A DNA stretch of 12,273 nucleotides from JAXGPP01 sp964436865 (GCA_964436865.1 CAYTFK010000215.1:1-12273), one strand, 5' to 3'; numbered from the stretch's first letter, positions 1 to 7,325 are shown. Translations and numbers: made by a program. Notes: generated by a model from the letters alone, not told the origin.

Positions 1-1
1 C

Positions 2-94
2 CGCACGCCCGGGGCCGTGGGGATCATGTACACGACCTGGCAGAACAAGTACGAGTTGCTTGCGCCGTTTGGCGATTTGGTGTCGGAGCGTTAG
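2..94 (+). CDS. C-terminal end of an unidentified protein (partial)
   Basis: An open frame enters from the left edge and ends at the TAG at 92-94, giving 30 residues that finish in MYTTWQNKYELLAPFGDLVSE plus one Arg. The 5' part lies outside the window, so start and full length are unknown. The amphipathic, aromatic-rich tail with the TTWQNKY segment looks like the end of a folded enzyme domain. I have a weak impression of the closing strand and helix of a TIM-barrel glycoside hydrolase, which is only a guess. It runs convergently to the zinc-ribbon gene whose stop is at 197. I see no clear terminator hairpin in the 102 bp between them. Confidence 0.55.
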   Translation, partial: RTPGAVGIMYTTWQNKYELLAPFGDLVSER

Positions 95-196
95 CCTTGC
101 TTCTTGATCGACGTTGGCTCCGGCATTTACCAGCGGGGGACTCAGCGAAGCAGTGCGTTGTCGTAACTTGGAACCCCAGACTGGCCGGCATGAGCG

Positions 197-1003
197 CTAC
201 TCCTGGACCGATCGGCAGACTTCCGCACGCCGCCCCTGGGCGCTGATGTGCCCGCAGAGATAGGCGCAGAGGCCGGTAATCAACAGCATGACCCCGCACC
301 ACTCCGGCGCCGCACGCCGCACGGGATCGAGGGTCAGCGGCAGCAATCGTGTCATCGGCGTGGAGATGATCGTTGCGCCGACGCCGCCATAAATGGCTGC
401 GACCACGCCGAAAACCAGCATCACGACGCGGACGCTGGCCCAATCGGGCGTTGCGGCCATCCAGGCGATGTACGCCACCTGAATCGTCGCCATCACCAGC
501 GCGCCCCGCGCCCAACCGGGAGCGTTGCCGAGATCGAGATAGCCGATGGCCGGAAGCGTTCCGGCCAGCGCCGCCGCCAGCAGCGCGATCGCCAGCCGGT
601 TCACCGTCTTCACGTACCGGCCGTCGGGTGGATGGAGATGCGGCGGGATGCGGGTAATCGGTTGGCCCAGAAGCCCGCGCCAGCTTAGCCGCGGCCCAGT
701 CGACGATCGCCAGTGCTGGTTCCCTGGCCGATCAGGCCGGGATTCCATCGAGGATTCTACCGACTGGGCGTGATCGGTCGCCTCGGCAGTTGTCTCTTCG
801 GCGTCGGCCGCGTCGGAAACAGGTTCGCGGCGGTCGGGAGTCGAGAGCAGCACCAGCGCCGCTTCGTCGTCACCCGGATTGGCCCGACTGGCCGGCGGCA
901 CGATCACGTATTGGCCGCACTGGGGGCACCGGACTTCGCGGCGGGCGACTTCGGCCGGCGCGGCAATTTCATGTCCGGAAGGGCAGTAGAAGAAGACGGT
1001 CAT
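197..1003 (-). CDS. N-terminal zinc-ribbon, four-helix membrane protein
   Basis: Predicted 268-residue integral membrane protein of unknown function. Residues 7-33 form a zinc-ribbon-like knuckle: Cys7 and His11 (CPSGH) pair with Cys26 and Cys29 (CPQCGQ), followed by VIVPP. Similar knuckles are common at the N-terminus of planctomycete membrane proteins, usually with two CxC or CxxC pairs. The first pair here has a C-x3-H spacing. Residues about 40-105 are an acidic, Ser/Thr/Glu-rich linker. Four hydrophobic helices follow at about 135-155, 168-184, 191-213 and 236-256, ending in a charged tail. I chose the ATG at 1001-1003 because the knuckle normally begins within a few residues of the start. 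An in-frame ATG at 1030 would add nine residues, and neither start has a good Shine-Dalgarno site. Function and metal content are unproven. Confidence 0.75.
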   Translation of the reverse strand: MTVFFYCPSGHEIAAPAEVARREVRCPQCGQYVIVPPASRANPGDDEAALVLLSTPDRREPVSDAADAEETTAEATDHAQSVESSMESRPDRPGNQHWRSSTGPRLSWRGLLGQPITRIPPHLHPPDGRYVKTVNRLAIALLAAALAGTLPAIGYLDLGNAPGWARGALVMATIQVAYIAWMAATPDWASVRVVMLVFGVVAAIYGGVGATIISTPMTRLLPLTLDPVRRAAPEWCGVMLLITGLCAYLCGHISAQGRRAEVCRSVQE

Positions 1004-1041
1004 CGGAACTTCGCGGCGAAAAGGCTCCATCCAATCTTGGC

Positions 1042-1085
1042 CACGGCAGCCCGGGCGTCAATACGCCCGATGCTGGATAGCCGTG
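1042..1085 (-). terminator. Compound hairpin between the SHD1 and zinc-ribbon genes (possible terminator or structured RNA)
   Basis: The core is a perfect 7-bp stem, CGGGCGT (1052-1058) with ACGCCCG (1063-1069), closed by the tetraloop CAAT. An outer arm, CACGGC (1042-1047) with GCCGTG (1080-1085), also pairs perfectly, and AGC (1048-1050) can pair with GCT (1072-1074). Together they give a long bulged stem. It lies 69-112 nt past the SHD1 stop on the minus strand and 39-82 nt before the zinc-ribbon start. No T-tract follows, so a classical intrinsic terminator is doubtful. A structured 5' leader is the alternative. Confidence 0.4.
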
Positions 1086-1153
1086 CCGGGTCACCGATCC
1101 CCTGGAAGCGTTCGCGCGCTGGCTTGCGTGTTGACGGTCTCGGTCTCGGGAAA

Positions 1154-1924
1154 TTACCCTTTCATCGTTTCCAGCACCGGGACCGACCGCTGCACACCCT
1201 CCGTATCGACGTATTGATACACACCCGTGACTTCGTAGGCGCCACTCACACTCATGGTCCCACCCGGCTTCAGCCTCGCAGTGTTCACGCCACGAAGGAG
1301 AAATGGGGGGTAATCTTTCGGATCGCGGAACTCGACACGCATGTTGCCTGTGCTTCCGTCGGGTATCCGGGCGACTTCCGAAATCCGGCAACCCGCAAGC
1401 ACTTCCGTGCGGCTGACGACACGGACGACGCGAACCTCGAACGCGAGGCGATGGTCCGCGACCCCAAACCGGCCGGCATCACCGACCTTGATCTGCAGCG
1501 GCAGAAGGGGCGTCCACCGCGCATCCTCAACCAACTTGATCTGATGCCGGAGGGCTCGCACATCGTCCGTGAGTTGCCGTGCACGTTGTTCGTCTCGCCG
1601 GCGCTGGGCTTCCCTGGCGGCGTGTTCAGCCTCGGCAATACGCTGCCTGAGGCGATCGATTTCCTGCGTGCGTTGCGTACGGAACGGGTCACCGCTCTCA
1701 ACAGCCGGAGACTCCTGCGATTTCATCCACTGGCGGTCCGTTTCGCTCAACCTGTCGACCGGAATCGCTACCCGGCTCCCGTCGACTTTCTCGAGCATCA
1801 CTCGATCATTCTCGACGCCGACCAACGAGGCCTCGACCGTGAACCGCCCCGTTGTATCCGTCCAGGTGCGAATCGGGGCGTCGGCAGTGACCAATGCGGC
1901 GGCGACGACTAACACAAGCATCAT
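1154..1924 (-). CDS. Exported SHD1-domain protein with central coiled coil
   Basis: Predicted 256-residue secreted or periplasmic protein of unknown function. A short hydrophobic signal-type segment (residues 1-15) precedes an SHD1-like module at about 19-67. That module has the characteristic W-x-D-x-x-G-x-[FY] opening (WTDTTGRF), a V-x-L-x-x-x-D-G middle (VMLEKVDGS) and the I-P-V-x-x-L-S closing strand before DRQWM. This arrangement is frequent in planctomycete exported proteins. Residues about 85-133 are a strongly charged Arg/Glu/Gln heptad region predicted to form a coiled coil. A beta-rich C-terminal domain (about 140-256) follows, which I do not recognise. The start at 1924 has GGGGGAGGA about 7 nt upstream; a second ATG is adjacent at 1921. 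SHD1 modules are small protein-binding beta barrels in the eukaryotic endocytic adaptor Sla1; the bacterial ligand is not known. Confidence 0.8.
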   Translation of the reverse strand: MMLVLVVAAALVTADAPIRTWTDTTGRFTVEASLVGVENDRVMLEKVDGSRVAIPVDRLSETDRQWMKSQESPAVESGDPFRTQRTQEIDRLRQRIAEAEHAAREAQRRRDEQRARQLTDDVRALRHQIKLVEDARWTPLLPLQIKVGDAGRFGVADHRLAFEVRVVRVVSRTEVLAGCRISEVARIPDGSTGNMRVEFRDPKDYPPFLLRGVNTARLKPGGTMSVSGAYEVTGVYQYVDTEGVQRSVPVLETMKG

Positions 1925-2036
1925 GGAAGCGTCCTCCCCCGCACCACGCTACCGCCAGCAATCGGCTGCGTCAACCGGGAAGAGGGGGGCGCAGAGCGAC
2001 AATCCGCCCGGCGGCGTTTGCCCGACGAACGAGAAC

Positions 2037-2073
2037 AACCCGGTCGAAGCAACGGGACGCTTCGACCCCGGTT
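2037..2073 (-). terminator. Likely intrinsic terminator of the DUF11 gene
   Basis: The stem TCGAAGC (2044-2050) with GCTTCGA (2059-2065) is perfect with an 8-nt loop. It is extended by GG/CC and, past a small internal loop, by AACC/GGTT, giving about 13 base pairs in all. Read on the minus strand, the stem is followed by the T-rich run TTGTTCTCGTT. It lies about 100 nt after the DUF11 stop and about 110 nt before the SHD1 start, so those two genes are probably separate transcription units. Confidence 0.55.
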
Positions 2074-2170
2074 GGCAACTCGGAAGACATGGCCGCCCAC
2101 GGAAGAGCGTTGTTCGGGCGTAGCCCTCTACTCCGCACAGGCCTCACGCTGCGACCGGTATCCGGCCGAG

Positions 2171-4429
2171 TCACTCCGCATAGACCTGCGTGCTCTCTTC
2201 CTTGGTGACCGGGTTGCGGATGTCGTCGCTGGCCACCTGCACCTTGAGCCGCAAATCGCCGGGTTGAAGTCCCTGAACGCGGACGCGGTACGTAGTGTCG
2301 GCCTTCGGAGCCAGGCGCGGCAGCGGTTCAAAGGCGACGCGGGTGGCGTCGATAACATGCTGCGACGGCCCTTCGGCCGCGACGGCCTGCATCTCCGGCG
2401 CAAGGAATGCAACGACCTGCACGTTGCTGGCCGGCTTCGAGCCCTGGTTTACGACGCGAATCTCGTAAGTCGTTTCGCCTCCCCGCTCGATCGGATCTTC
2501 GGCGTCGATGACCTCAAAGTTCAGTGCTGCTACCCCTTCGATCACCAGTGGCTGCTCGATCTCGTCGGCAATACCGCGATCGCTCCGGCCGCTGATGCGA
2601 AGCAACTGCTCGCCGGGATGCATCGGCATGGTCACCAATTGCACCGAGCCGGTCTCCTTGACAGGCAGTTCCTCGAGTTGCCATTGGACCGTTCGTGTTG
2701 CCTCGTCGTACTGGCCGGAATTATTCGCGCTGACGAACTGCAATCCGGGCGGAAGCTCTGCCGTGAGCCGGACATTCTTGGCCGGGGCGGTGCCGGGGTT
2801 GGAGATCGACAGCGTGTACAACGCTTGCCGCTCGAGAAACCTCCGCGATGCTCCGTCCACGGCTACCCGCAACTGCGGCGAAATGATTTCCACGTCCAGC
2901 CGGTCCTCGGCCTTGAGATTGCCGTCGCCAAAGGCGGTGAGGATGTTGCTCGCCACGCCCGGACGGTCGGCGCGGAGTTGAAGCTGCAGTTCACGGCTCT
3001 CGTTGGGCTTCAGGTCGCCGACTTCATACTGCAACTCGCTCCCCGCTTCATGCACCAGACCGGTCGGCACATGTTCTTCGAGCACCACTCCAGTCGCCAC
3101 GCCGCTGCCGGGATTGGTGACAGTGATCGATAGCGTCATCTCATCGCCGATGAGCACCTGAGTTGGGCCGGAGGTCTTGACGACGAGTTCCGGCTTGGTG
3201 GCCACGGCGCGGGCCGCGGCATCGGCCCGAAACTGAACGGTGGCCACACTGCCGATCTCGCCCTCTTCGACCGGCATCACTTCCATCTCGGCGGAGACTT
3301 CCTCACCCGGCCTGAGCGTGCCCAGGTCCCAGACGAGCTCGCCTTGCAGCCCCTGCGACGCACGCGGATTGGTGCTCACCAGCCGGGTGCCCCGAGGAAC
3401 CTGGTCGTGAACGGTTACGCCATAGGCTTCCACCTGCCCGACATTTTGCACCTTGACGCGGAAGATCGTCGGCTTGCCGACCTGAACGTCGGTTGGAGCG
3501 ATCTTTTCGATGGTCACCTGCGGTGTTCGCGGCCCTTCAAGCTGCGGGCTGCCGGGCGAGGCAGTTCCCTGAGTCAGGGACAGGCCTGCCTGTGGAGCGG
3601 GCATTGCCGTCGCAAGGCCGTCGCTGATCGCCGGCGTCGAGTCTCCCGACGGTGAATCAGCAGATGGCCCGGAACCGATAGGCACCATGGCACCGGTGGC
3701 CGGCATGGTAGGATCGGCTGCATCGGGAAGGACGTTGGCCAGATCGTCCGGTGGAGGCAGTGGCGTGCCGGGCATACTCTCGGTGGATCCGGCGTCCGTT
3801 GGATTCTGCGGCATTGCGGCAGCGCCCGGCTCACTCGGCATGACGTTGAACGGTGTGGAAATCGCGTCCCCCGCTGCCTCCTCCCCAGCAGACGGCGCTG
3901 CTGCGGTCGCAAGTGGTGCGGCCGTAGAACCGATCGCCGGTTCGGCCAACCCGGCGGTCGCGCCGGCCGGTGGCATCGGCGTGCCCACCGTCGGGCCGCC
4001 GACAAGTCCGCCCTGCGGCGCCATCATCGCTGCCGTATTGGCCGCCAGATCGAACGGGCTTTGGGCGTTCGGCGCGGAGACTTGCGTGTTCGCCGATGAA
4101 AATCGCACGCTTACCCGACCGTCGTCGGCCGGTTTGGCAGCGGTGGCCGATGGATCGGGCGCCCCGACCGCCGAAGCAGGGATGACTTCCGAGGAAGCTT
4201 GGGAGGGAAAGAGGGGCGTTGCTCTTGATCCGCTGCCCAGTTGTCGCGGCACCTGACTTGCGCCATCGCTTCCTTCTGCCAGTCCTTGTTGCAGAAGTTC
4301 TTTTGCCTTCTGAAGTTGCGCTGCGTCGGGTGCGGGTGCTTCGTCGCGTCGCTGGGCGAAGGCGATGGCCATGATGCCCAGCACCACCACTGCCGACAGG
4401 ACCGATATGCGAACCGAAAGACGCTTCAT
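2171..4429 (-). CDS. Exported DUF11-repeat (conserved repeat domain) protein
   Basis: Predicted 752-residue secreted or envelope protein. A signal peptide or anchor occupies residues 1-26: Lys/Arg, then LSAVVVLGIMAIAFA, then QRRDE. Residues about 30-60 form a short helical segment. Residues about 60-300 are low-complexity and rich in Ala, Pro, Gly, Ser and Thr, with almost no Cys or aromatic residues, probably an extended linker. Four immunoglobulin-like repeats follow at about 304-402, 414-513, 519-628 and 635-750. Three open with the pattern G-x-x-x-T/L-x-[FY/L]-x-[IV]-x-[VI]-x-N-x-G (for example FRVKVQNVG, LSITVTNPG, YEIRVVNQG). They continue with a V-P-x-G-[TL] or P-P-G-L turn and an L-x-P-[GN]-E segment, the signature of the DUF11/CARDB fold. 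GGAAG lies 8 nt before the ATG. No sorting motif is visible at the C-terminus. A structural or adhesive envelope role is likely by family but unproven. Confidence 0.85.
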   Translation of the reverse strand: MKRLSVRISVLSAVVVLGIMAIAFAQRRDEAPAPDAAQLQKAKELLQQGLAEGSDGASQVPRQLGSGSRATPLFPSQASSEVIPASAVGAPDPSATAAKPADDGRVSVRFSSANTQVSAPNAQSPFDLAANTAAMMAPQGGLVGGPTVGTPMPPAGATAGLAEPAIGSTAAPLATAAAPSAGEEAAGDAISTPFNVMPSEPGAAAMPQNPTDAGSTESMPGTPLPPPDDLANVLPDAADPTMPATGAMVPIGSGPSADSPSGDSTPAISDGLATAMPAPQAGLSLTQGTASPGSPQLEGPRTPQVTIEKIAPTDVQVGKPTIFRVKVQNVGQVEAYGVTVHDQVPRGTRLVSTNPRASQGLQGELVWDLGTLRPGEEVSAEMEVMPVEEGEIGSVATVQFRADAAARAVATKPELVVKTSGPTQVLIGDEMTLSITVTNPGSGVATGVVLEEHVPTGLVHEAGSELQYEVGDLKPNESRELQLQLRADRPGVASNILTAFGDGNLKAEDRLDVEIISPQLRVAVDGASRRFLERQALYTLSISNPGTAPAKNVRLTAELPPGLQFVSANNSGQYDEATRTVQWQLEELPVKETGSVQLVTMPMHPGEQLLRISGRSDRGIADEIEQPLVIEGVAALNFEVIDAEDPIERGGETTYEIRVVNQGSKPASNVQVVAFLAPEMQAVAAEGPSQHVIDATRVAFEPLPRLAPKADTTYRVRVQGLQPGDLRLKVQVASDDIRNPVTKEESTQVYAE

Positions 4430-4736
4430 CAGCGGACTTCCTTGTCACTTGGCGCGTTGCGGCGGTGCAGTTTTCACCCGACCCGCCGAGAATCGGCTGC
4501 CTCTCTACCAAATCCGCTCCGGCGGGGGAATACCAATTATCGGCGAACAACGGGTGGATGGGTAAATGGGCAAAATCGGTGTCTTCGGTCGTGTCCGGCG
4601 TGTGAACGCAGGACAGCCGGACATCGCGACGGCGTCCAGCGCGGCAGGATGCTAGGGTTGTATTGTGGGATACCTCGTGGTTGCGGCCGGTTGCTGCCGA
4701 CCACCGACTGCGGTCCCTTTCTTCACGGAGACTGGC
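4430..4736. other. Divergent intergenic region, 307 bp
   Basis: This is the only gene-free stretch over 300 bp. It separates the minus-strand DUF11 gene from the plus-strand small membrane gene, so it should hold promoters facing both ways. An AT-richer island lies at about 4531-4545. Its minus strand reads GATAAT (4541 down to 4536), a 5/6 match to a -10 box, about 106 nt before the DUF11 start. The matching -35 position reads only TACCCA, so the call is weak. A perfect inverted repeat at 4592-4623 is listed separately. I see no convincing coding frame or tRNA here. Confidence 0.5.
4592..4623. promoter_or_regulatory. Perfect 8-bp inverted repeat in the divergent intergenic region
   Basis: TGTCCGGC (4592-4599) is the exact reverse complement of GCCGGACA (4616-4623), with 16 nt between. 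The spacer contains a second GGACA (4611-4615) that can pair with TGTCC (4592-4596), so two hairpins compete for the same 5' arm. It could be a regulator binding site shared by both divergent genes, or an RNA hairpin in the leader of the plus-strand gene, whose start is 114 nt downstream. Confidence 0.35.
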
Positions 4737-4928
4737 ATGAGCGGAGTGTCGCCCCTTGCCATCCTGGCTTCGGTCGCATCCTGGTTGGCGGTCGTGGTTC
4801 TCGTGTGGGGTGCGGTAAGGGCGTCGCTGCCCTTATTGGCTTTCGGCGGTGCGTGCTGCCTGGTGGCAACGGCACTGGAACTCTACCTGATCCGCCGAAA
4901 CTCTGTGGCACGGCGGGCGGCTTCTTGA
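4737..4928 (+). CDS. Small two-helix membrane protein (63 aa)
   Basis: Predicted inner-membrane protein of unknown function. Two hydrophobic segments lie at about residues 6-26 (ending VVVLVWGAVR) and 31-52 (LPLLAFGGACCLVATALELY), separated by a tight polar turn. A positively charged tail (RRNSVARR) follows, which suggests both ends are cytoplasmic by the positive-inside rule. I chose the ATG at 4737 because GGAG lies 8 nt upstream and the two-helix unit begins at once. The longer in-frame start at 4665 would add 24 residues without a clear ribosome binding site. The gene ends 166 nt before the preferred radical SAM start on the same strand. No recognised family. Confidence 0.6.
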   Translation: MSGVSPLAILASVASWLAVVVLVWGAVRASLPLLAFGGACCLVATALELYLIRRNSVARRAAS

Positions 4929-4952
4929 GTCTCGGGCCGCGCGCTGCGAGAC
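4929..4952 (+). terminator. Short hairpin directly after the small membrane gene
   Basis: GTCTCG (4929-4934) pairs exactly with CGAGAC (4947-4952) across a 12-nt GC-rich loop, beginning at the first base after the TGA stop. No T-tract follows, so termination is only a possibility. Confidence 0.25.
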
Positions 4953-5021
4953 GAACAACGTGACGGCTGGCCGTGACAGACAGCCTTGGCGTAAGCCGCG
5001 CCCAGTGCAGTCTGTTTGCGT

Positions 5022-5027
5022 TACAAT
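5022..5027 (+). promoter_or_regulatory. Candidate -10 element upstream of the radical SAM gene
   Basis: TACAAT (5/6 match to the sigma-70 -10 consensus) sits in the context TTTGCGTTACAATGG, 67 nt before the preferred GTG start. No -35 match is found at 16-18 nt, so it would depend on an extended or activator-assisted promoter. A very similar context occurs upstream of msrA at 7399. Confidence 0.3.
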
Positions 5028-5094
5028 GGCGGCTACCGGCGGCAGTGCGCACCGTCGCCACAAGTCTCCCCGGCGCCCTCGAGGATTTCGCCAC

Positions 5095-6009
5095 GTGGCC
5101 AGCTATCCGTCGTACGTGGAGCTGTTTGAAACGGGTGAGTTGGCCCGCCGGGCAGCAGCGGCGCGCCGCTCGCTGGCCGACTGCGCGCTATGCGGCCGGC
5201 AATGCCATGCCGACCGTCTGCACGACGCCCGGCCGAAGTCGTTCTGTCGCACCGGTCTGCTGGCCGAGGTCGGCAGCTACTTCGCCCACCACGGCGAGGA
5301 AGCTTGCCTCCGCGGGTGGAACGGTTCCGGGACGATCTTCTTCAGTCACTGCAGCCTGCGCTGCGTCTTCTGTCAGAATTACGACTTGAGCTGGCTGGGA
5401 GAAGGCCATCCTGTAACCGCCGAGCAATTGGCCGGCATGATGCTCGAGCTTGAGCAACGCGGCTGCCACAACCTGAATCTGGTGACGCCCTCGCACGTCG
5501 TGCCGCAGATTCTCGAAGCGCTGTGCGTTGCCGTGGAAGGGGGCTTGCGGATTCCCATCGTCTACAACACGGGCGGCTACGACCGCGTGGAGACGCTGCG
5601 GTTACTGGACGGCGTGGTGGATATCTACATGCCCGATCTCAAATTCTGGGATCCGGTCGTTTCCGCCGAACTCACTGAAGCAGAGAACTACCCGGAAGTG
5701 GCCCGGGCCGCAATTACCGAAATGCACCGCCAAGTGGGCGATTTGGAACTGACTGGCCGCGGCCTGGCTCGTCGCGGCCTCTTGATCCGGCACCTTGTCA
5801 TGCCCGACGGCCAGGCAGGAACCCGCGAGGTGATGCGGTTCCTCGCCGGGCTTTCCCGGAACACCTTCGTAAACATCATGGGTCAGTACCATCCGGAGGG
5901 CCGTGTCGACGGCCACGCCCATCTCGGCCGGCGCGTCACGCGGAGCGAGGTGGACGAAGCCTTCCGGATCGCCAGGGAAGAGGGCTTGCAGCGCTTTGAC
6001 GTGAAGTGA
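5095..6009 (+). CDS. PflX-type radical SAM protein (COG1313-like)
   Basis: Predicted cytoplasmic radical SAM iron-sulfur enzyme, 304 residues from the GTG. The cluster-binding motif is C86-x3-C90-x2-C93 (CSLRCVFCQN), preceded by the family's GSGTIFF strand. Upstream lies a second cysteine group, C30-x2-C33-x3-C37 and C51 (CALCGRQC, FCRTG), typical of PflX/COG1313 proteins and likely to bind another metal or cluster. NTGGYDRVETL (158-168) and IYMPDLKFWD (177-186) match conserved core strands of that family. Members are annotated as putative glycyl-radical enzyme activases, but the substrate is generally unknown, and no glycyl-radical enzyme or partner is in the window. The GTG at 5095 is preferred because GAGGA lies 9 nt upstream and the protein aligns with the family from there. 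An in-frame ATG at 4960 would add a basic, unconserved 45-residue N-terminus. The FG-GAP gene follows after 58 nt. Confidence 0.85.
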   Translation: MASYPSYVELFETGELARRAAAARRSLADCALCGRQCHADRLHDARPKSFCRTGLLAEVGSYFAHHGEEACLRGWNGSGTIFFSHCSLRCVFCQNYDLSWLGEGHPVTAEQLAGMMLELEQRGCHNLNLVTPSHVVPQILEALCVAVEGGLRIPIVYNTGGYDRVETLRLLDGVVDIYMPDLKFWDPVVSAELTEAENYPEVARAAITEMHRQVGDLELTGRGLARRGLLIRHLVMPDGQAGTREVMRFLAGLSRNTFVNIMGQYHPEGRVDGHAHLGRRVTRSEVDEAFRIAREEGLQRFDVK

Positions 6010-6031
6010 GAGGTTTCTTTGTATGCGGGCG

Positions 6032-6046
6032 AACTACGTGGTAGTT
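6032..6046. promoter_or_regulatory. Perfect palindrome ahead of the FG-GAP gene
   Basis: AACTAC (6032-6037) and GTAGTT (6041-6046) are exact reverse complements with a GTG loop. The element lies 22 nt after the radical SAM stop and 21 nt before the FG-GAP start. It could be an operator or a small transcript hairpin; the T-content after it (TGCCTTTC) is modest, so termination is doubtful. Confidence 0.25.
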
Positions 6047-6067
6047 GCCTTTCGGAGAACACCGGCA

Positions 6068-7270
6068 ATGCACAAAACGATACTTGCAGCAGTTGTTGTT
6101 ACGGTGGTGAGTGCGGCGGTGTCGCACGCCGGCGAAGTGGCTTTCGAGCGGAGGGTGCTTGTCGATCAGTATTTCTGCGACGGCATCAATGCCGGCGACC
6201 TCAACCGCGACGGCCATCTGGACATTGTTGCCGGCCCGTACTGGTACGAGGGACCGGAGTTCGCCGCGCGGCAAGAGTTCTACCCGGCGGAGCCTTTTGA
6301 GCCCGCGAAGAGCCCCACGAATAGCCTGTTCACGCACGTCTATGATTTCAATGCCGACGGCTGGATGGATATCCTCGTCGTCGGGCGCGTGCATCTTCAC
6401 CCGGCCTACTGGTATGAGAATCCGCGCGGCGGCTCCGGGCATTGGAAGAAACACTACGTCTTTGAACGGATTCAGGGAGAGACGCCGCCGTTCACCGATC
6501 TGACGCACGACGGCCGCCCGGAACTGGTGTGTCACTGGGAAGGACGCTGGGGTTACGTCGCGCCCGACTGGGATCGTCCCGAAGAACCGTGGAAGTTCCA
6601 CCCTGTCACCGCGCCTGGAGACTACGACCAGTTCTATCATGGCACCGGGATCGGCGACATCAACAACGACGGCCGCAACGACTTGATTCTCAACGACGGC
6701 TGGTGGGAACAGCCGCCACACGGGGCGAGCGAGCCCGAATGGACTGCCCATCCATTCCGTTTTGCCAAGAAAGGGGGCGCGCAGATGTACGCCTGGGACG
6801 TAGACGGCGACGGCGATACCGACGTGGTTACGGCCCTCGATGCCCACGGCTGGGGGCTGGCATGGTTTGAACAAGTCATTCGCGACGGCGAGTCGACTTT
6901 TATCGAGCATACGATCATGGGCGATCGCACGGCAGAGGCTCAGTATGGCGTTGCCTTCTCCCAGCCCCATGCGATTGACTCGGCCGATATCGACGGCGAC
7001 GGTCTGACCGATATTGTGGTCGGGAAACGCCGCTGGGCGCACGGTCCCGAGAAGGACATCGAACCGGGCGCGACGCCGGTGATCTACTGGTTCCAGGCCC
7101 AGCGAGGACCCGAAGGCGCCAGCTTTCGGCCGCACCTGATCGACGACCAGTCGGGGGTCGGCCTGCAAGTCGTCGCCCGCGACGTGACCGGCGATGGGGC
7201 TGCCGACGTCCTTTCGGCCTCGAAACTGGGCAGCTTCCTGTTCATCAACCGCCGCGCGACCAAACCCTGA
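6068..7270 (+). CDS. Exported FG-GAP/VCBS repeat protein, seven calcium-type motifs
   Basis: Predicted secreted or periplasmic beta-propeller of 400 residues. The N-terminus is a clear signal peptide (MHKT, hydrophobic stretch, then a likely cut after SHA near residue 21). Seven D-x-x-x-D-G-x-x-[DE] calcium-binding loops are visible at residues 44-52, 93-101, 144-152, 197-205, 244-252, 307-315 and 372-380, for example DLNRDGHLD, DINNDGRND and DIDGDGLTD. Seven motifs fit one complete seven-bladed propeller, so the gene looks intact. The third motif (DLTHDGRPE) is the weakest. Several blades carry a WYE or WWE aromatic patch after the motif. I chose the ATG at 6068 because GGAGA lies 9 nt upstream and the signal peptide starts there; an in-frame ATG at 6023 lacks both. 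The family is abundant in planctomycetes; the ligand is unknown. Confidence 0.88.
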   Translation: MHKTILAAVVVTVVSAAVSHAGEVAFERRVLVDQYFCDGINAGDLNRDGHLDIVAGPYWYEGPEFAARQEFYPAEPFEPAKSPTNSLFTHVYDFNADGWMDILVVGRVHLHPAYWYENPRGGSGHWKKHYVFERIQGETPPFTDLTHDGRPELVCHWEGRWGYVAPDWDRPEEPWKFHPVTAPGDYDQFYHGTGIGDINNDGRNDLILNDGWWEQPPHGASEPEWTAHPFRFAKKGGAQMYAWDVDGDGDTDVVTALDAHGWGLAWFEQVIRDGESTFIEHTIMGDRTAEAQYGVAFSQPHAIDSADIDGDGLTDIVVGKRRWAHGPEKDIEPGATPVIYWFQAQRGPEGASFRPHLIDDQSGVGLQVVARDVTGDGAADVLSASKLGSFLFINRRATKP

Positions 7271-7295
7271 ACGCAGACGCAAAGGCTCGATAGCG

Positions 7296-7321
7296 CGCCG
7301 TCTCGTCGCGCCATGACGGCG
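7296..7321 (+). repeat. First of two hairpins after the FG-GAP gene
   Basis: CGCCGTC (7296-7302) pairs exactly with GACGGCG (7315-7321) around a 12-nt loop. It begins 25 nt after the FG-GAP stop, immediately before the stronger nested hairpin at 7326. It may add to termination or slow polymerase. Confidence 0.35.
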
Positions 7322-7325
7322 ACGC

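Noticed and set aside
713..1912. 399-codon open frame on the plus strand
   Set aside because: It is antisense to the SHD1 gene and part of the zinc-ribbon gene. The product is Arg-rich without domains, and the minus-strand genes have signal peptides, family motifs and, for SHD1, a strong ribosome site.
2018..3133. 371-codon plus-strand open frame
   Set aside because: Antisense shadow of the DUF11 gene, with no domain signature and no ribosome site at the start.
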